Positions 1 through 7,554 of a stretch of 11,445 nt of DNA are shown in pieces; the first letter of the stretch is position 1, and each line of letters opens with the position of its first letter. The notes under the pieces were generated by a model. It saw only the letters and a program-made list of their open reading frames with translations. It had not been told where the DNA came from and searched no databases. The position numbers were made by a program, and so were the translations under genes. The stretch is from Tectiglobus sp963922535 (GTDB lineage: Bacteria; Pseudomonadota; Alphaproteobacteria; Rhizobiales; Hyphomicrobiaceae). The stretch spans positions 1 to 11,445 of the forward strand of contig CAWUIN010000086.1 of the NCBI GenBank assembly GCA_963922535.1. Direction: 5' to 3'.

Positions 1-8
1 GGCAAATT

Positions 9-85
<77 letters not shown>

Positions 86-227
86 ATAATCAACTCTTGA
101 ATGGAGGAAAAGGTTATTGACTGCAAACCATGATTGCAGACGAGGGACCATATTCATGAGAGAGATTACAAGTCACAACAAAGCTTCTGATTTATATGTT
201 GCTGTGATCACAGATTATCAATAGCAA

Positions 228-256
228 TTGACAACAGACTTGTGAAGCCCTTTAAT
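228..256 (+). promoter_or_regulatory. Candidate sigma70-type promoter facing right
   Basis: TTGACA at 228-233 (6 of 6 against the -35 consensus) is followed after exactly 17 bases by TTTAAT at 251-256 (5 of 6 against the -10). Transcription would start near 263 and run toward the 3' end of the minus-strand operon. No conserved gene lies directly downstream. The transcript could carry the 40-codon frame at 305-427, be a small RNA ending in the palindrome at 427-528, or be antisense. In an AT-rich interval a chance match is possible. Confidence 0.4.
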
Positions 257-426
257 CAAAAATTCTGAAGATTTTACGACAAAATCTCATTGCTTTTGGT
301 CATCATGGATAACCTCAGCGACAATTCCAACAAATCAAACACCAGCGAGTATCGATGTTATGCATTATGCGCACGGTGTATTCACATGCTGATGCAAAAT
401 AAAAATTCTGTGGTTTGCCTGCGATA

Positions 427-528
427 AGGGCGCCCGCCAAAATAAACGCTTCAATGTTTCCGAGCCAAGGCCGTATATCATGAGCTATTTATCACTATAA
501 TTGAAGCGTTTATTTTGGTGGGAACCCT
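427..528. repeat. Long imperfect inverted repeat, ~102 bp
   Basis: The arms 433-455 and 500-522 are 23 bp each and complementary at 22 positions, the exception being a G-T wobble pair (436 with 519). Four further pairs (427-430 with 525-528) extend the arms after a 2-bp mismatch, and the central loop is 44 nt. It begins 52 bases after the stop codon of the cyclase-like gene. No T-tract follows on either strand, so an ordinary rho-independent terminator is unlikely. Its size and shape recall the short palindromic elements dispersed in Rhizobium and Brucella genomes, but I cannot identify the family from the sequence alone. Confidence 0.7.
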
Positions 529-579
529 AACGCCAGTTGCAGATTGTAGGGGCACATGGAATGCATCGGCTTTGGATTT

Positions 580-2247
580 TCAGCCGTTGCCATCAATACG
601 TTCAAGTGAATAGGCCGTGAGAGCTTCAGCGCGCGATGCCATGTGAATTTCACGGTGCTCTGTCGCTGGCAGTGGCATGCCGGCAGCATCCAGCGTGTCT
701 TTGGAGACCAGACAGTCGGCGAGCAACTCCTTGGTGGCGTTTTCAAGTCGGTTTGCCACGGTGACGGTTTCACCGAGCGCTGTCGCCATATAGCCGTGAT
801 CATCATCACCAATGCGCGCCATAACTAGCTTGCCGGTATGAACGCCTATGCCAATGCGCAAAGGCTGCGGCAAGGCGGAGGCAAACTCCTCGTTAAGGAT
901 ATCTATCGAACGCGACATATCCCGGGCGGCAGCAATCGCCGCTCTGGCGCCTGCACGTTGGTTGGACTGGCCAAACACTGACATGATCCCGGCTGTCTGG
1001 AACATGGTAATGCGGCCGCCGTGCCCTTCGATAGACTGGCGCATTTCTTGAACGAAGCGATTCAACAAAACAACCAGATCAAATGGAACCTGTGTCTCAG
1101 TGAGACTGTCAAAGGCTCTGAGATCAACAAATACGACAGTCGCGCTAAGCTCAACGCCGGATTTGAGCACTTCGTCATTCCAGTCCAATTGACCGCTGGC
1201 GATATCGACCGGAAGCAGAATTTGCAATGCAAGATCACGCTTCGGGCGAAGCTGACAGGCAAGCCGTACGCGCAGCGGTGCCGAAATGCGCGCCAAAAGG
1301 CCAGCCTCTACCGCGCCTGGCGGTTCAAGCGTTTCGATGCCTTTGTGGATCAAAACCCGGCATGTGCCGCAGCGGCCGCGGCCGCCACACAGTGACGGAT
1401 GCGGAATACCGCGGCTACGGCTGGCCTCAAGCAAGGTCTGGCCGCGCGCTATACGGACATCGCCGTGGCCGACGTAGCGCAAAACGACGCTACCGCCAAT
1501 CCGACGATAGAGTGCAAGGCCGATAAGCACTGCCGCTAATGCGACGGCAGCGCCGAGCAGGACGTGGTTGGTGGTGCGGACTGCATCGATGAACAAAGCC
1601 TGCTGTGCAGCCGTCCATCGCGCCACTTCAAACTCCAGCGCCTCGCGCCCGCCTGATGCAAACCCGGCAATAGCCAGGAGTGGAATAGCAAAGGCCAAGA
1701 CAAAGCCTGCATCACGCACATAGCGATACCAGCTTTTTGCGCGCAGAACATAATGCACACCGATGACGCCATGCGCCCAGACAACGATGATAAGCAGAAT
1801 CTGATCCAGCGCCTTGCCGGGCCAAAGCTGGAGCAGCGTTGGCAGGTAACTGTCGTCGACGCCGCCAAACAAGGCGACGTAGCGCGTGCCAATGATGTGC
1901 TCGAAGATCAGCACCGGGATGAGAAGGCCGAGTGCAATTTGCAGCGCTTCCTGTCGTGGCATACGCCAGGTACGACGCTGTAAGATGCGCTTGACAGCCA
2001 GTCCGATATGCACCAGAGCCGCGCCGTAGAGCAAGAGCGTGCCGGGCCATGACCGCCAGACGGCGACCCGCCAGACCTGCACGGCCTGCATCGCATCAAC
2101 GCCTAAAATTCCAACGGCGTGGTTGAGCAGATGGGTTGTAACAAATATCATCAGCACGATGCCACTCCAAAGCCGCATGCTGCGTTCCCATGCGATACCT
2201 GGCGAAGGGGGTGTGCTGCCGGGAGAAGCGGAGGTGAGATCGGTCAT
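580..2247 (-). CDS. Membrane fusion protein: SQR-like haem b anchor, [2Fe-2S] ferredoxin, degenerate class III cyclase domain
   Basis: A 555-aa protein in three parts. Residues ~25-255 contain about six hydrophobic helices with histidines placed inside or near them (in TTHLLNH, ALVHIG, FEHIIG, WAHGVIGVH, TTNHVLL), as in succinate:quinone-oxidoreductase-type di-haem b anchors. Residues ~258-345 are an adrenodoxin-type [2Fe-2S] domain with C287-x5-C293-x2-C296 and C331. Residues ~370-545 match a class III adenylate/guanylate cyclase domain. The first metal Asp is kept (VFVDLRAFD, D375) and so is the Arg of ANRLE (R500). The second metal Asp is Ala (A419 in FQTAGIMSVFG), the usual base-selecting Lys is Met (M415), and the transition-state Asn is Thr (T496 in GETVTVANR). 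Conventional catalysis is therefore doubtful. The ATG at 2247, 7 nt after the preceding stop, is preferred over an upstream TTG at 2277 that overlaps the previous gene. Rhizobial CyaC has a comparable anchor-cyclase layout, but as I recall without the ferredoxin part. Confidence 0.85.
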   Translation of the reverse strand: MTDLTSASPGSTPPSPGIAWERSMRLWSGIVLMIFVTTHLLNHAVGILGVDAMQAVQVWRVAVWRSWPGTLLLYGAALVHIGLAVKRILQRRTWRMPRQEALQIALGLLIPVLIFEHIIGTRYVALFGGVDDSYLPTLLQLWPGKALDQILLIIVVWAHGVIGVHYVLRAKSWYRYVRDAGFVLAFAIPLLAIAGFASGGREALEFEVARWTAAQQALFIDAVRTTNHVLLGAAVALAAVLIGLALYRRIGGSVVLRYVGHGDVRIARGQTLLEASRSRGIPHPSLCGGRGRCGTCRVLIHKGIETLEPPGAVEAGLLARISAPLRVRLACQLRPKRDLALQILLPVDIASGQLDWNDEVLKSGVELSATVVFVDLRAFDSLTETQVPFDLVVLLNRFVQEMRQSIEGHGGRITMFQTAGIMSVFGQSNQRAGARAAIAAARDMSRSIDILNEEFASALPQPLRIGIGVHTGKLVMARIGDDDHGYMATALGETVTVANRLENATKELLADCLVSKDTLDAAGMPLPATEHREIHMASRAEALTAYSLERIDGNG

Positions 2248-2254
2248 TCGGGTT

Positions 2255-2701
2255 CTATGCCTCGGAGTATGCAGCAAACTTGTCGTTCATAATCTCCAGA
2301 CGGCGGGCAAGTTCCCTTGCGATTGCAAGCGACAGTTGCGGCACGTCACGGGCGATTTCATAGAACGCGTTACGGTCGACCTGCAGCACCGTCACAGGGC
2401 CTGCCGCTTCAACGGTCACTTTGCGGGCGTGGTCGCACAGGATGCCGATTGCACCGACCATGTTACCTTCTGTGACCTGATCCAGCCGCACCTTGCCGTG
2501 TGGTGTCTCACGAATCAGGTCAACGGTGCCCTCCAGGATCACATAGATCGCCTCGGAAGGCTCTCCCTGACGACATATCGCATCGCCAGCTTCGTATCTG
2601 ACGCGTTGCCCGGAAATTGCAAAAAGCTTCAGATTTTTGGGATCAACATTTTGAAACATTGAAATTTTTTGCAACGCAGCACAATCTGAATCTATCCCCA
2701 T
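2255..2701 (-). CDS. Single-domain cyclic-nucleotide-binding protein (Crp-type, no DNA-binding domain)
   Basis: A 148-aa protein that is essentially one cNMP-binding beta-roll: a leading helix (~5-20), then the roll with YEAGDAICRQGEPSEAIYVI and LEGTVDLI, then C-terminal helices (~118-140). There is no helix-turn-helix, so it is not a Crp/Fnr transcription factor. The phosphate-binding cassette is readable at ~83-97 (GAIGILCDHARKVTV). Its Arg (R93), which normally contacts the cyclic phosphate, is present, but the usual Glu after the first Gly is Ala (A84). Binding of cAMP or cGMP may thus be weak, altered or lost. The start ATG at 2701 has AAAGG 8 nt upstream. It lies 30 nt after the ABC-like gene and 7 nt before the cyclase-like gene, so all three are probably one transcript. 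A regulatory or scaffolding subunit for its neighbours is inferred from context. Confidence 0.85.
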   Translation of the reverse strand: MGIDSDCAALQKISMFQNVDPKNLKLFAISGQRVRYEAGDAICRQGEPSEAIYVILEGTVDLIRETPHGKVRLDQVTEGNMVGAIGILCDHARKVTVEAAGPVTVLQVDRNAFYEIARDVPQLSLAIARELARRLEIMNDKFAAYSEA

Positions 2702-2731
2702 ATCAATACCTTTGCAACCTGCATTCAGTCA

Positions 2732-5431
2732 TTATTCTTCTGGCTCCAGAGCCTTATCCGAAACCTGTTGCGCGGTGCCCGAAAGCCCGTAGTCTGAAAT
2801 ACGGACACCATCAAATTCTATCACCCGGTCGAATCCTTTGGCATGGGCATGGTCGGGAAAAGCCATGATCAGGGTTTTCCCGCGCATTACTTCATGCAGA
2901 TTGCCGACAATCGTCTCCACCTCCTTGGCTGAGAAATCCGAAAGACCGCCGTCAACGATCAGAATAGCAGGATTTCTAACCAGACAACGCGCCAGGTTCA
3001 CAGCAGAACGTTGCGGCGCAAACAAAAGTTTGCCGCCGGGACCGACATCGTAATCAAGGCCTAATCTGTAAACGGTTTCAATCAAACCAAGATCGCCAAG
3101 CGCCTGCTTCAGAACGTCTGCAACCTTTCGCTCGGCGTTGGCCATACCGTAGGCAACGCGGCCAAACAGCAGATTATCGCGTATAGCAGCAGCATGGATG
3201 AAACGTTCCGGATGGTAAAATTCTATTTCGTCTGCGTAGTTCTGGGGCAGATGCCTGATGAAACTTTTACGCGCCCGCAGAACACGCTGTTCCAGTGCCG
3301 GATCAATCAGGCTCAGACGATGACGCGGCTCGCTATACTGAAGCGCAAGACCGATCAGCCGGTCATGATCAAGGCGCGACAGGCGTATGCCTGCATCGCG
3401 GGCCTCAGCCTTTTCTATAATCTCGGCAAAATCATCCAATTCACTGGACTGAATCAGAGCGTAACGCTCGAACAGCGGGTGACCGGGCGGAAGACCGGCG
3501 AATATCTCAATCGTTGTTCTGGCAATGTTGAACCCTATTTCAGTAAGTGGTTTTGTAAGGCCCTCAGCCTCTATAATCGATCTAAAAAAACGATCGCCGG
3601 CAAGCCCACGTGCCGATAACCTTTCACCTGCTGCAACGCCGAAAACAAGATTTTTACCAAGCGATGCATTTCGATTAAAGCGTTCGGGGGCAAAGGGTTC
3701 AATGACGCAGAGCAGATTTTCTCGGCTGAGATAATCGCGCACGCTCTGGCGCGCATCGACGAAACGCTGAAGCAGCGTCTCATCCGTATCGTTAGGCAAC
3801 GTGCCAAGTAGGCCGAATTCATAAATTGTAGCCCCGAGATCGACCTTGGTCAGAGCGTCGAGAAGAGCGCGATCCAATTCCTCAGGTGCGGCAACTCCGG
3901 CGGCATTGTAATCCGTCCAATCCGCATCCGACGTGACAAGCGGATTACCAGAACGCCGTGCTTCGATAAGATCTGTACGCTCCTCAGCCGTGGCTGGCTT
4001 GAGGGGAGGCGGTACGGATCTTTGCAAAGAAAACGCAACATTATCGCGCAGCGGGCCGGGAAACAATATGGGTTCCGGCGTTGCATACGCCATCAGCATG
4101 CTGGCATCGGTGGAGTTGAGGCTCAGCATATCGTAAGTGCCGAGGCGCAACTTGCCTTCAAAATCCGTAATCTGGCGCCCAAGCAGCCGCATCATAACTT
4201 CGCGACCGCTGCCTGGAGGGCCGACAATGGCGACATGCGAAGGCCGTTCGATTGTCGTTGTCACCGTATCAAGCAGCAGACTGCCGCGCTGATCAACAAC
4301 GCGCACACCATCAAACCGCAACGGTGCATCGTCGGGCACCTCGATATCCGTGGCGTCTTTCGTTGCCGGCAGAAGTTTTCCCACGCTAAACTGTGAAATT
4401 ACCTGCTGGTATTTGATTGTTACGTCGGCGCGGCGCTGATCCCAGTCGATCAACTCTTTAACCGGCGGCGGCAAATCCTTGTACGCATTGATTACGGCAA
4501 CCAACTGACCGATATCCAGCGAACCGGTAAGCGCAAAATATCCACCGATGGCGTAGAAGAAGAACGGTGTGATCTGCGAGAGCAGCGTATTAAGATATTT
4601 AACTGCGTATTTGCGATTGTAGAGGGCCACGCGGATCTTGAAGAGACGGGCTAGGCGGCCGCTCACCTCGGCTTCTGAATAACCGGCTGTCCCGTGGCAA
4701 TGGATCAGCGGCGCGCCATCGACCATTTCACCAATACGGCCGGCCAGCTGACGTGCTGCGATCTGGCGCTGCCGTGCATACTCGAGTTGTTTGCGGCGCA
4801 ATGCCGGAATGATGAAGGCCTGCACCAATACGATCGCCATCGCAACAAGCCCAAGCCAGAAGCTCTGCACCATAATAAAGAGCAGGGCCGTCAGCGCCTG
4901 AGTGCCAAGGAATGCCGGCCAGACAAACGCATCGCCAATGAAACCGCCAATCGGTTCGACCTCGTTGTTAATCATCGTTGCCGCTTCGGCCGGCTTAACC
5001 TGGCGGATGTCCTCCGGGCGAAAGCGCATCAGCCGCGAAAACAAATCAAACCTGAGGCGGCGTAACATACGTTCTGCAAGGATGCCCTTGTCGATATTAA
5101 TCTTATAGCGGAATGCACCGTTCACGAGCACGAAAAACAAAAACAAAAAGCTGAGTGCCAGCAAATATTCGATTTGATTGAAATCCGCCCCTTCAAAGAT
5201 GGTGAGCGTGCCGCCACCAAGAAAACCGGGCAAGCCAAAGGATATTTCGAAAAGTTTGGCGGTCGTGCGCCCTTCGATAAAAGCCTCGCCTTGCAGGGCT
5301 TCGTTGACAATACGCTTTGGCACGTCAAGGGAAAGCCAATAGAACGGCAGCGCTGCAACGATCAGGATCAGAATGTAGATCTGTTCACGCTTACTGTGCT
5401 GCCAGATGTAGCTGAACAGATTTGGATTCAC
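2732..5431 (-). CDS. ABC-exporter-like membrane protein with degenerate ATPase domain and internally repeated insert
   Basis: An 899-aa protein. Residues ~15-345 form an exporter-type transmembrane domain with hydrophobic segments near 16-35, 87-105, 170-210 and 285-325. The nucleotide-binding domain starts at ~370. Its Walker A (GPPGSGREV, 404-412) has Arg for the essential Lys and Glu for Ser/Thr. Walker B (AILIVDGG, 822-829) has Gly for the catalytic Glu. The LSGGQ signature is reduced to GPGGK (797-801), although a PQRSAVNLARCLV stretch follows, and the H-loop His is not evident. About 390 residues separate Walker A from the signature, against roughly 110 normally. The extra sequence contains three copies of a P-E-x8-to-9-N-x2-F block (452-467, 582-597, 741-756), two preceded by an L-x2-R-x3-AR-x-S-x4-L block (553-568, 713-728). 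The GTG start at 5431 has GAGG 7 nt upstream. It heads the operon. Transport substrate unknown; an ATP-independent scaffold or sensor role is possible. Confidence 0.85.
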   Translation of the reverse strand: MNPNLFSYIWQHSKREQIYILILIVAALPFYWLSLDVPKRIVNEALQGEAFIEGRTTAKLFEISFGLPGFLGGGTLTIFEGADFNQIEYLLALSFLFLFFVLVNGAFRYKINIDKGILAERMLRRLRFDLFSRLMRFRPEDIRQVKPAEAATMINNEVEPIGGFIGDAFVWPAFLGTQALTALLFIMVQSFWLGLVAMAIVLVQAFIIPALRRKQLEYARQRQIAARQLAGRIGEMVDGAPLIHCHGTAGYSEAEVSGRLARLFKIRVALYNRKYAVKYLNTLLSQITPFFFYAIGGYFALTGSLDIGQLVAVINAYKDLPPPVKELIDWDQRRADVTIKYQQVISQFSVGKLLPATKDATDIEVPDDAPLRFDGVRVVDQRGSLLLDTVTTTIERPSHVAIVGPPGSGREVMMRLLGRQITDFEGKLRLGTYDMLSLNSTDASMLMAYATPEPILFPGPLRDNVAFSLQRSVPPPLKPATAEERTDLIEARRSGNPLVTSDADWTDYNAAGVAAPEELDRALLDALTKVDLGATIYEFGLLGTLPNDTDETLLQRFVDARQSVRDYLSRENLLCVIEPFAPERFNRNASLGKNLVFGVAAGERLSARGLAGDRFFRSIIEAEGLTKPLTEIGFNIARTTIEIFAGLPPGHPLFERYALIQSSELDDFAEIIEKAEARDAGIRLSRLDHDRLIGLALQYSEPRHRLSLIDPALEQRVLRARKSFIRHLPQNYADEIEFYHPERFIHAAAIRDNLLFGRVAYGMANAERKVADVLKQALGDLGLIETVYRLGLDYDVGPGGKLLFAPQRSAVNLARCLVRNPAILIVDGGLSDFSAKEVETIVGNLHEVMRGKTLIMAFPDHAHAKGFDRVIEFDGVRISDYGLSGTAQQVSDKALEPEE

Positions 5432-6109
5432 GTGACGGCCTCATTTACGAATGCATCGGTCACACGGAATATTCGCTTCCTGCAACCACATTTAAGATTG
5501 TTGTAGACCAGAATTGCCATGACATGAAATGCGATTAACGTCACTCACCAATGAAAAATTGCGATTATGGCGCTGCAACTCATCAAATTTTGCTGAATGC
5601 CGGCAGCTGTGTGTCCTTAAGGAGATTCGCACGTGGGACCAAAGCGAGGAGACCGGCCCACTATATCCACACATCTCCATCGGAAACTTGCAAAGTCACC
5701 AAGGCCATAGTCCATTTGTTCGCCCTTAAAGCCGGTTCGATTTTTATTGATGAATCAGTTCGGCTATGATTTTGCAACCTCTCGGTGAGATGTGTGAATA
5801 CAGTAGGGTGAGAAGGGCAGCAAAACGATATTTTTTGAGGTTCTCTTGATATATCAAAGGGTTGGAGACAGCCCAGCAGAGAATGCAAATATAAACCTAC
5901 TTCTATGCGTCACTTCGGTTAATTTGAAAAGATACTTTGTTATCATAAAGTAAAATTCAGTCTTCTTAGTGATATATATATCGCAATGTCCGCGTTAAGA
6001 TACATCAAGATAGACTGTCATATTTCCCTACAGGATGGCATGACCTTGTCGGACACAGATCGCGATCAGTGAATTCCCGATAAGCAGCCTCAACCAAGGT
6101 CTAAAACAT
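5432..6109. other. 678-base divergent intergenic region
   Basis: The region lies between the ABC-like operon (leftward) and kgtP (rightward), so it should hold both promoters. It is AT-rich toward kgtP. Visible items are a candidate promoter at 5924-5951, two 12-bp perfect palindromes (TTGATATATCAA at 5846-5857 and GATATATATATC at 5971-5982), and a strong ribosome-binding sequence TAAGGAG (5618-5624) 8 nt before a GTG that opens only 25 codons (5633-5710). No conserved protein was recognised in any frame. The length is more than two promoters need, so a lost gene is possible. Confidence 0.5.
5924..5951 (+). promoter_or_regulatory. Candidate promoter for kgtP
   Basis: TTGAAA (5924-5929, 5 of 6 against the -35 consensus), a 16-base spacer and TAAAGT (5946-5951, 4 of 6 against the -10). 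It would give a 5' leader of about 150 nt before the kgtP start. The match is moderate and the region is AT-rich, so this is a suggestion only. Confidence 0.22.
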
Positions 6110-7474
6110 ATGACGGCTGATTCTGAAGCTAAAGCGATAGCCAATGCGCGCGCGCCTGCAACTGTTGGTACGCGCCTCAAAGCCATTATGGGCGGCTCTG
6201 CTGGTAATCTCGTCGAGTGGTACGACTGGTACGTGTACTCAGCATTCTCGCTCTATTTCGTAAAGTCCTTCTTCCCCGAAGGTAATACCACGGCGCAGTT
6301 GCTGAATGCGGCAGCGATCTTTGCGATAGGTTTCATGATGCGCCCAATTGGCGGCTGGCTGATGGGGGTTTATGCCGACACCTACGGCCGCAAGAGAGCG
6401 CTTGCCCTTTCCGTGCTCTTAATGTGCGGCGGCTCGCTGATCATAGCGCTGACGCCGAGCTACGACCAGATCGGCATATGGGCGCCGACGCTGCTCGTGG
6501 TGGCACGTCTGATACAAGGCATCAGCCTTGGTGGTGAATACGGCGCCAGCGCGACTTATATGTCCGAAGTTGCCGACAAGAATAACCGCGGCTTTTATTC
6601 AAGTTTCCTCTATGTTACCTTGATTATGGGCCAGCTTCTTGCGCTTTCGGTGCTGCTGATCCTGCAGTTTCTCGTGCTGACGCCGGAACAACTTGAAAGC
6701 TTTGGCTGGCGCATTCCGTTCATAATCGGCGCCTTTGGCGCAGTAGTTGCCTTCTGGCTGCGACGCGGCATGGAAGAGAGCGATCAGTTCGAGGCCCTGC
6801 GCGAGAAGAAGACCCAGCGCCCATCGCTCATCTCACACCTCAAAGCGCTCGGCAAGTATCCACGCGCCATACTCGTGGTCGTCGGCCTGACTATGGGCGG
6901 CACCGTCGCTTTCTATACCTACACTATCTACATGCAGAAATTTCTCGTCAATACGGTGGGCCTGACAAAGGACCAGTCAACGCTGATTTCGGCAGCGGCG
7001 CTGTTTATCTTCATGTGCCTGCAGCCGCTGTTCGGCATGCTGTCTGACCGTATCGGTCGGCGCCCGCTGCTCATTGCGTTCGGCGTCCTGGGCACGATCT
7101 GCACGGTGCCGCTGCTGTCGTCGATTGCTGCCACCGACAGCCCGCTGACGGCCTTTATGCTGATCCTGGCGGGATTGATCATTGTCTCGGGCTACACCTC
7201 AATTAATGCGGTTGTAAAGGCCGAGCTTTTCCCGGCGGAAGTGCGCGCGCTGGGCGTCGCGCTGCCCTATGCGATTACAGTATCGCTGTTTGGCGGCACG
7301 GCCGAGTACATCGCGCTTTACTTCAAATCGCAGGGTGTCGAGGTTTGGTATTATTATTACGTAACGTTCTGCATCGCCTGCTCGCTGGCGGTATTTATCA
7401 CCATGCCGGATACAAAAAAGGAATCGCTGATTGACCGCGATGAGGAAAAATATTCTTCATCGAATAAAACCTAA
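6110..7474 (+). CDS. kgtP: 2-oxoglutarate (dicarboxylate) permease, metabolite:H+ symporter family
   Basis: A 454-aa, 12-helix major facilitator protein of the metabolite:H+ symporter family, closely resembling E. coli KgtP by eye: GNLVEWYDWYVYSAFSLYF (32-50), MRPIGGWL then D90-x2-GRKRA (77-97, the helix 2-3 loop motif), ARLIQGISLGGEYGASATYM (132-151), YTYTIYMQKFLVNT, LSDRIGRRP (the second loop motif) and AELFPAEVRALGV. KgtP imports 2-oxoglutarate with protons across the inner membrane. Length and motifs are intact, so it should be functional, although related dicarboxylates cannot be excluded as substrate. The start ATG at 6110 has AAGG about 10 nt upstream. It is a single-gene unit divergent from the ABC-like operon. 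No strong terminator follows, only a hairpin at 7523-7540. The C-terminal tail is charged and Ser-rich. Confidence 0.9.
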   Translation: MTADSEAKAIANARAPATVGTRLKAIMGGSAGNLVEWYDWYVYSAFSLYFVKSFFPEGNTTAQLLNAAAIFAIGFMMRPIGGWLMGVYADTYGRKRALALSVLLMCGGSLIIALTPSYDQIGIWAPTLLVVARLIQGISLGGEYGASATYMSEVADKNNRGFYSSFLYVTLIMGQLLALSVLLILQFLVLTPEQLESFGWRIPFIIGAFGAVVAFWLRRGMEESDQFEALREKKTQRPSLISHLKALGKYPRAILVVVGLTMGGTVAFYTYTIYMQKFLVNTVGLTKDQSTLISAAALFIFMCLQPLFGMLSDRIGRRPLLIAFGVLGTICTVPLLSSIAATDSPLTAFMLILAGLIIVSGYTSINAVVKAELFPAEVRALGVALPYAITVSLFGGTAEYIALYFKSQGVEVWYYYYVTFCIACSLAVFITMPDTKKESLIDRDEEKYSSSNKT

Positions 7475-7522
7475 GATCAGTCGATCGATATCAAAACTTT
7501 CTGAGCATGTCATTCATGGCGT

Positions 7523-7540
7523 AGCGGTCATCTGACCGCT
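7523..7540 (+). terminator. Hairpin downstream of kgtP, possible transcript end
   Basis: AGCGGTCA (7523-7530) and TGACCGCT (7533-7540) are perfectly complementary, giving a stable short stem about 50 nt after the kgtP stop. There is no T-run after it, so it is at best an atypical terminator or an RNA-stabilising 3' structure. Confidence 0.3.
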
Positions 7541-7554
7541 CGTTATCCACGCAC

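Larger units (their letters stand above)
86..579. other. Gene-poor interval between tRNA-fMet and the cyclase-like gene
   Basis: About 490 AT-rich bases with no convincing conserved gene. It holds a good sigma70-like promoter pointing right (228-256), a hairpin just downstream (269-275 pairing with 281-287), a possible 40-codon open frame (305-427, weak ribosome binding site) and a long imperfect palindrome (427-528). A short inverted repeat (121-126 with 134-139) sits upstream of the tRNA gene. No 5S rRNA or other RNA gene was recognised. Confidence 0.6.

Noticed and set aside
202..213. Palindrome CTGTGATCACAG resembling a CRP site
   Set aside because: CRP sites have TGTGA and TCACA separated by 6 bases. 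Here they touch, and the site lies between 3' and tRNA regions with no matching promoter.
86..300. 5S rRNA expected upstream of tRNA-fMet in a Hyphomicrobiales rRNA operon
   Set aside because: No 5S-like sequence was found on the minus strand upstream of the tRNA.
2248..2277. TTG start for the cyclase-like gene overlapping the previous gene
   Set aside because: The ATG at 2247 directly follows the preceding stop and gives a normal cytoplasmic N-terminus. The TTG has no clear ribosome site.
2039..2662. 207-codon plus-strand frame opposite the cNMP-binding and cyclase-like genes
   Set aside because: It is a shadow of two well-supported genes, with no recognisable domain and no good ribosome site.
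5846..5857. Palindrome TTGATATATCAA resembling an FNR/FixK box
   Set aside because: The half-sites TTGAT and ATCAA are right but are separated by 2 bases where 4 are needed for these regulators. Reported only as a palindrome.
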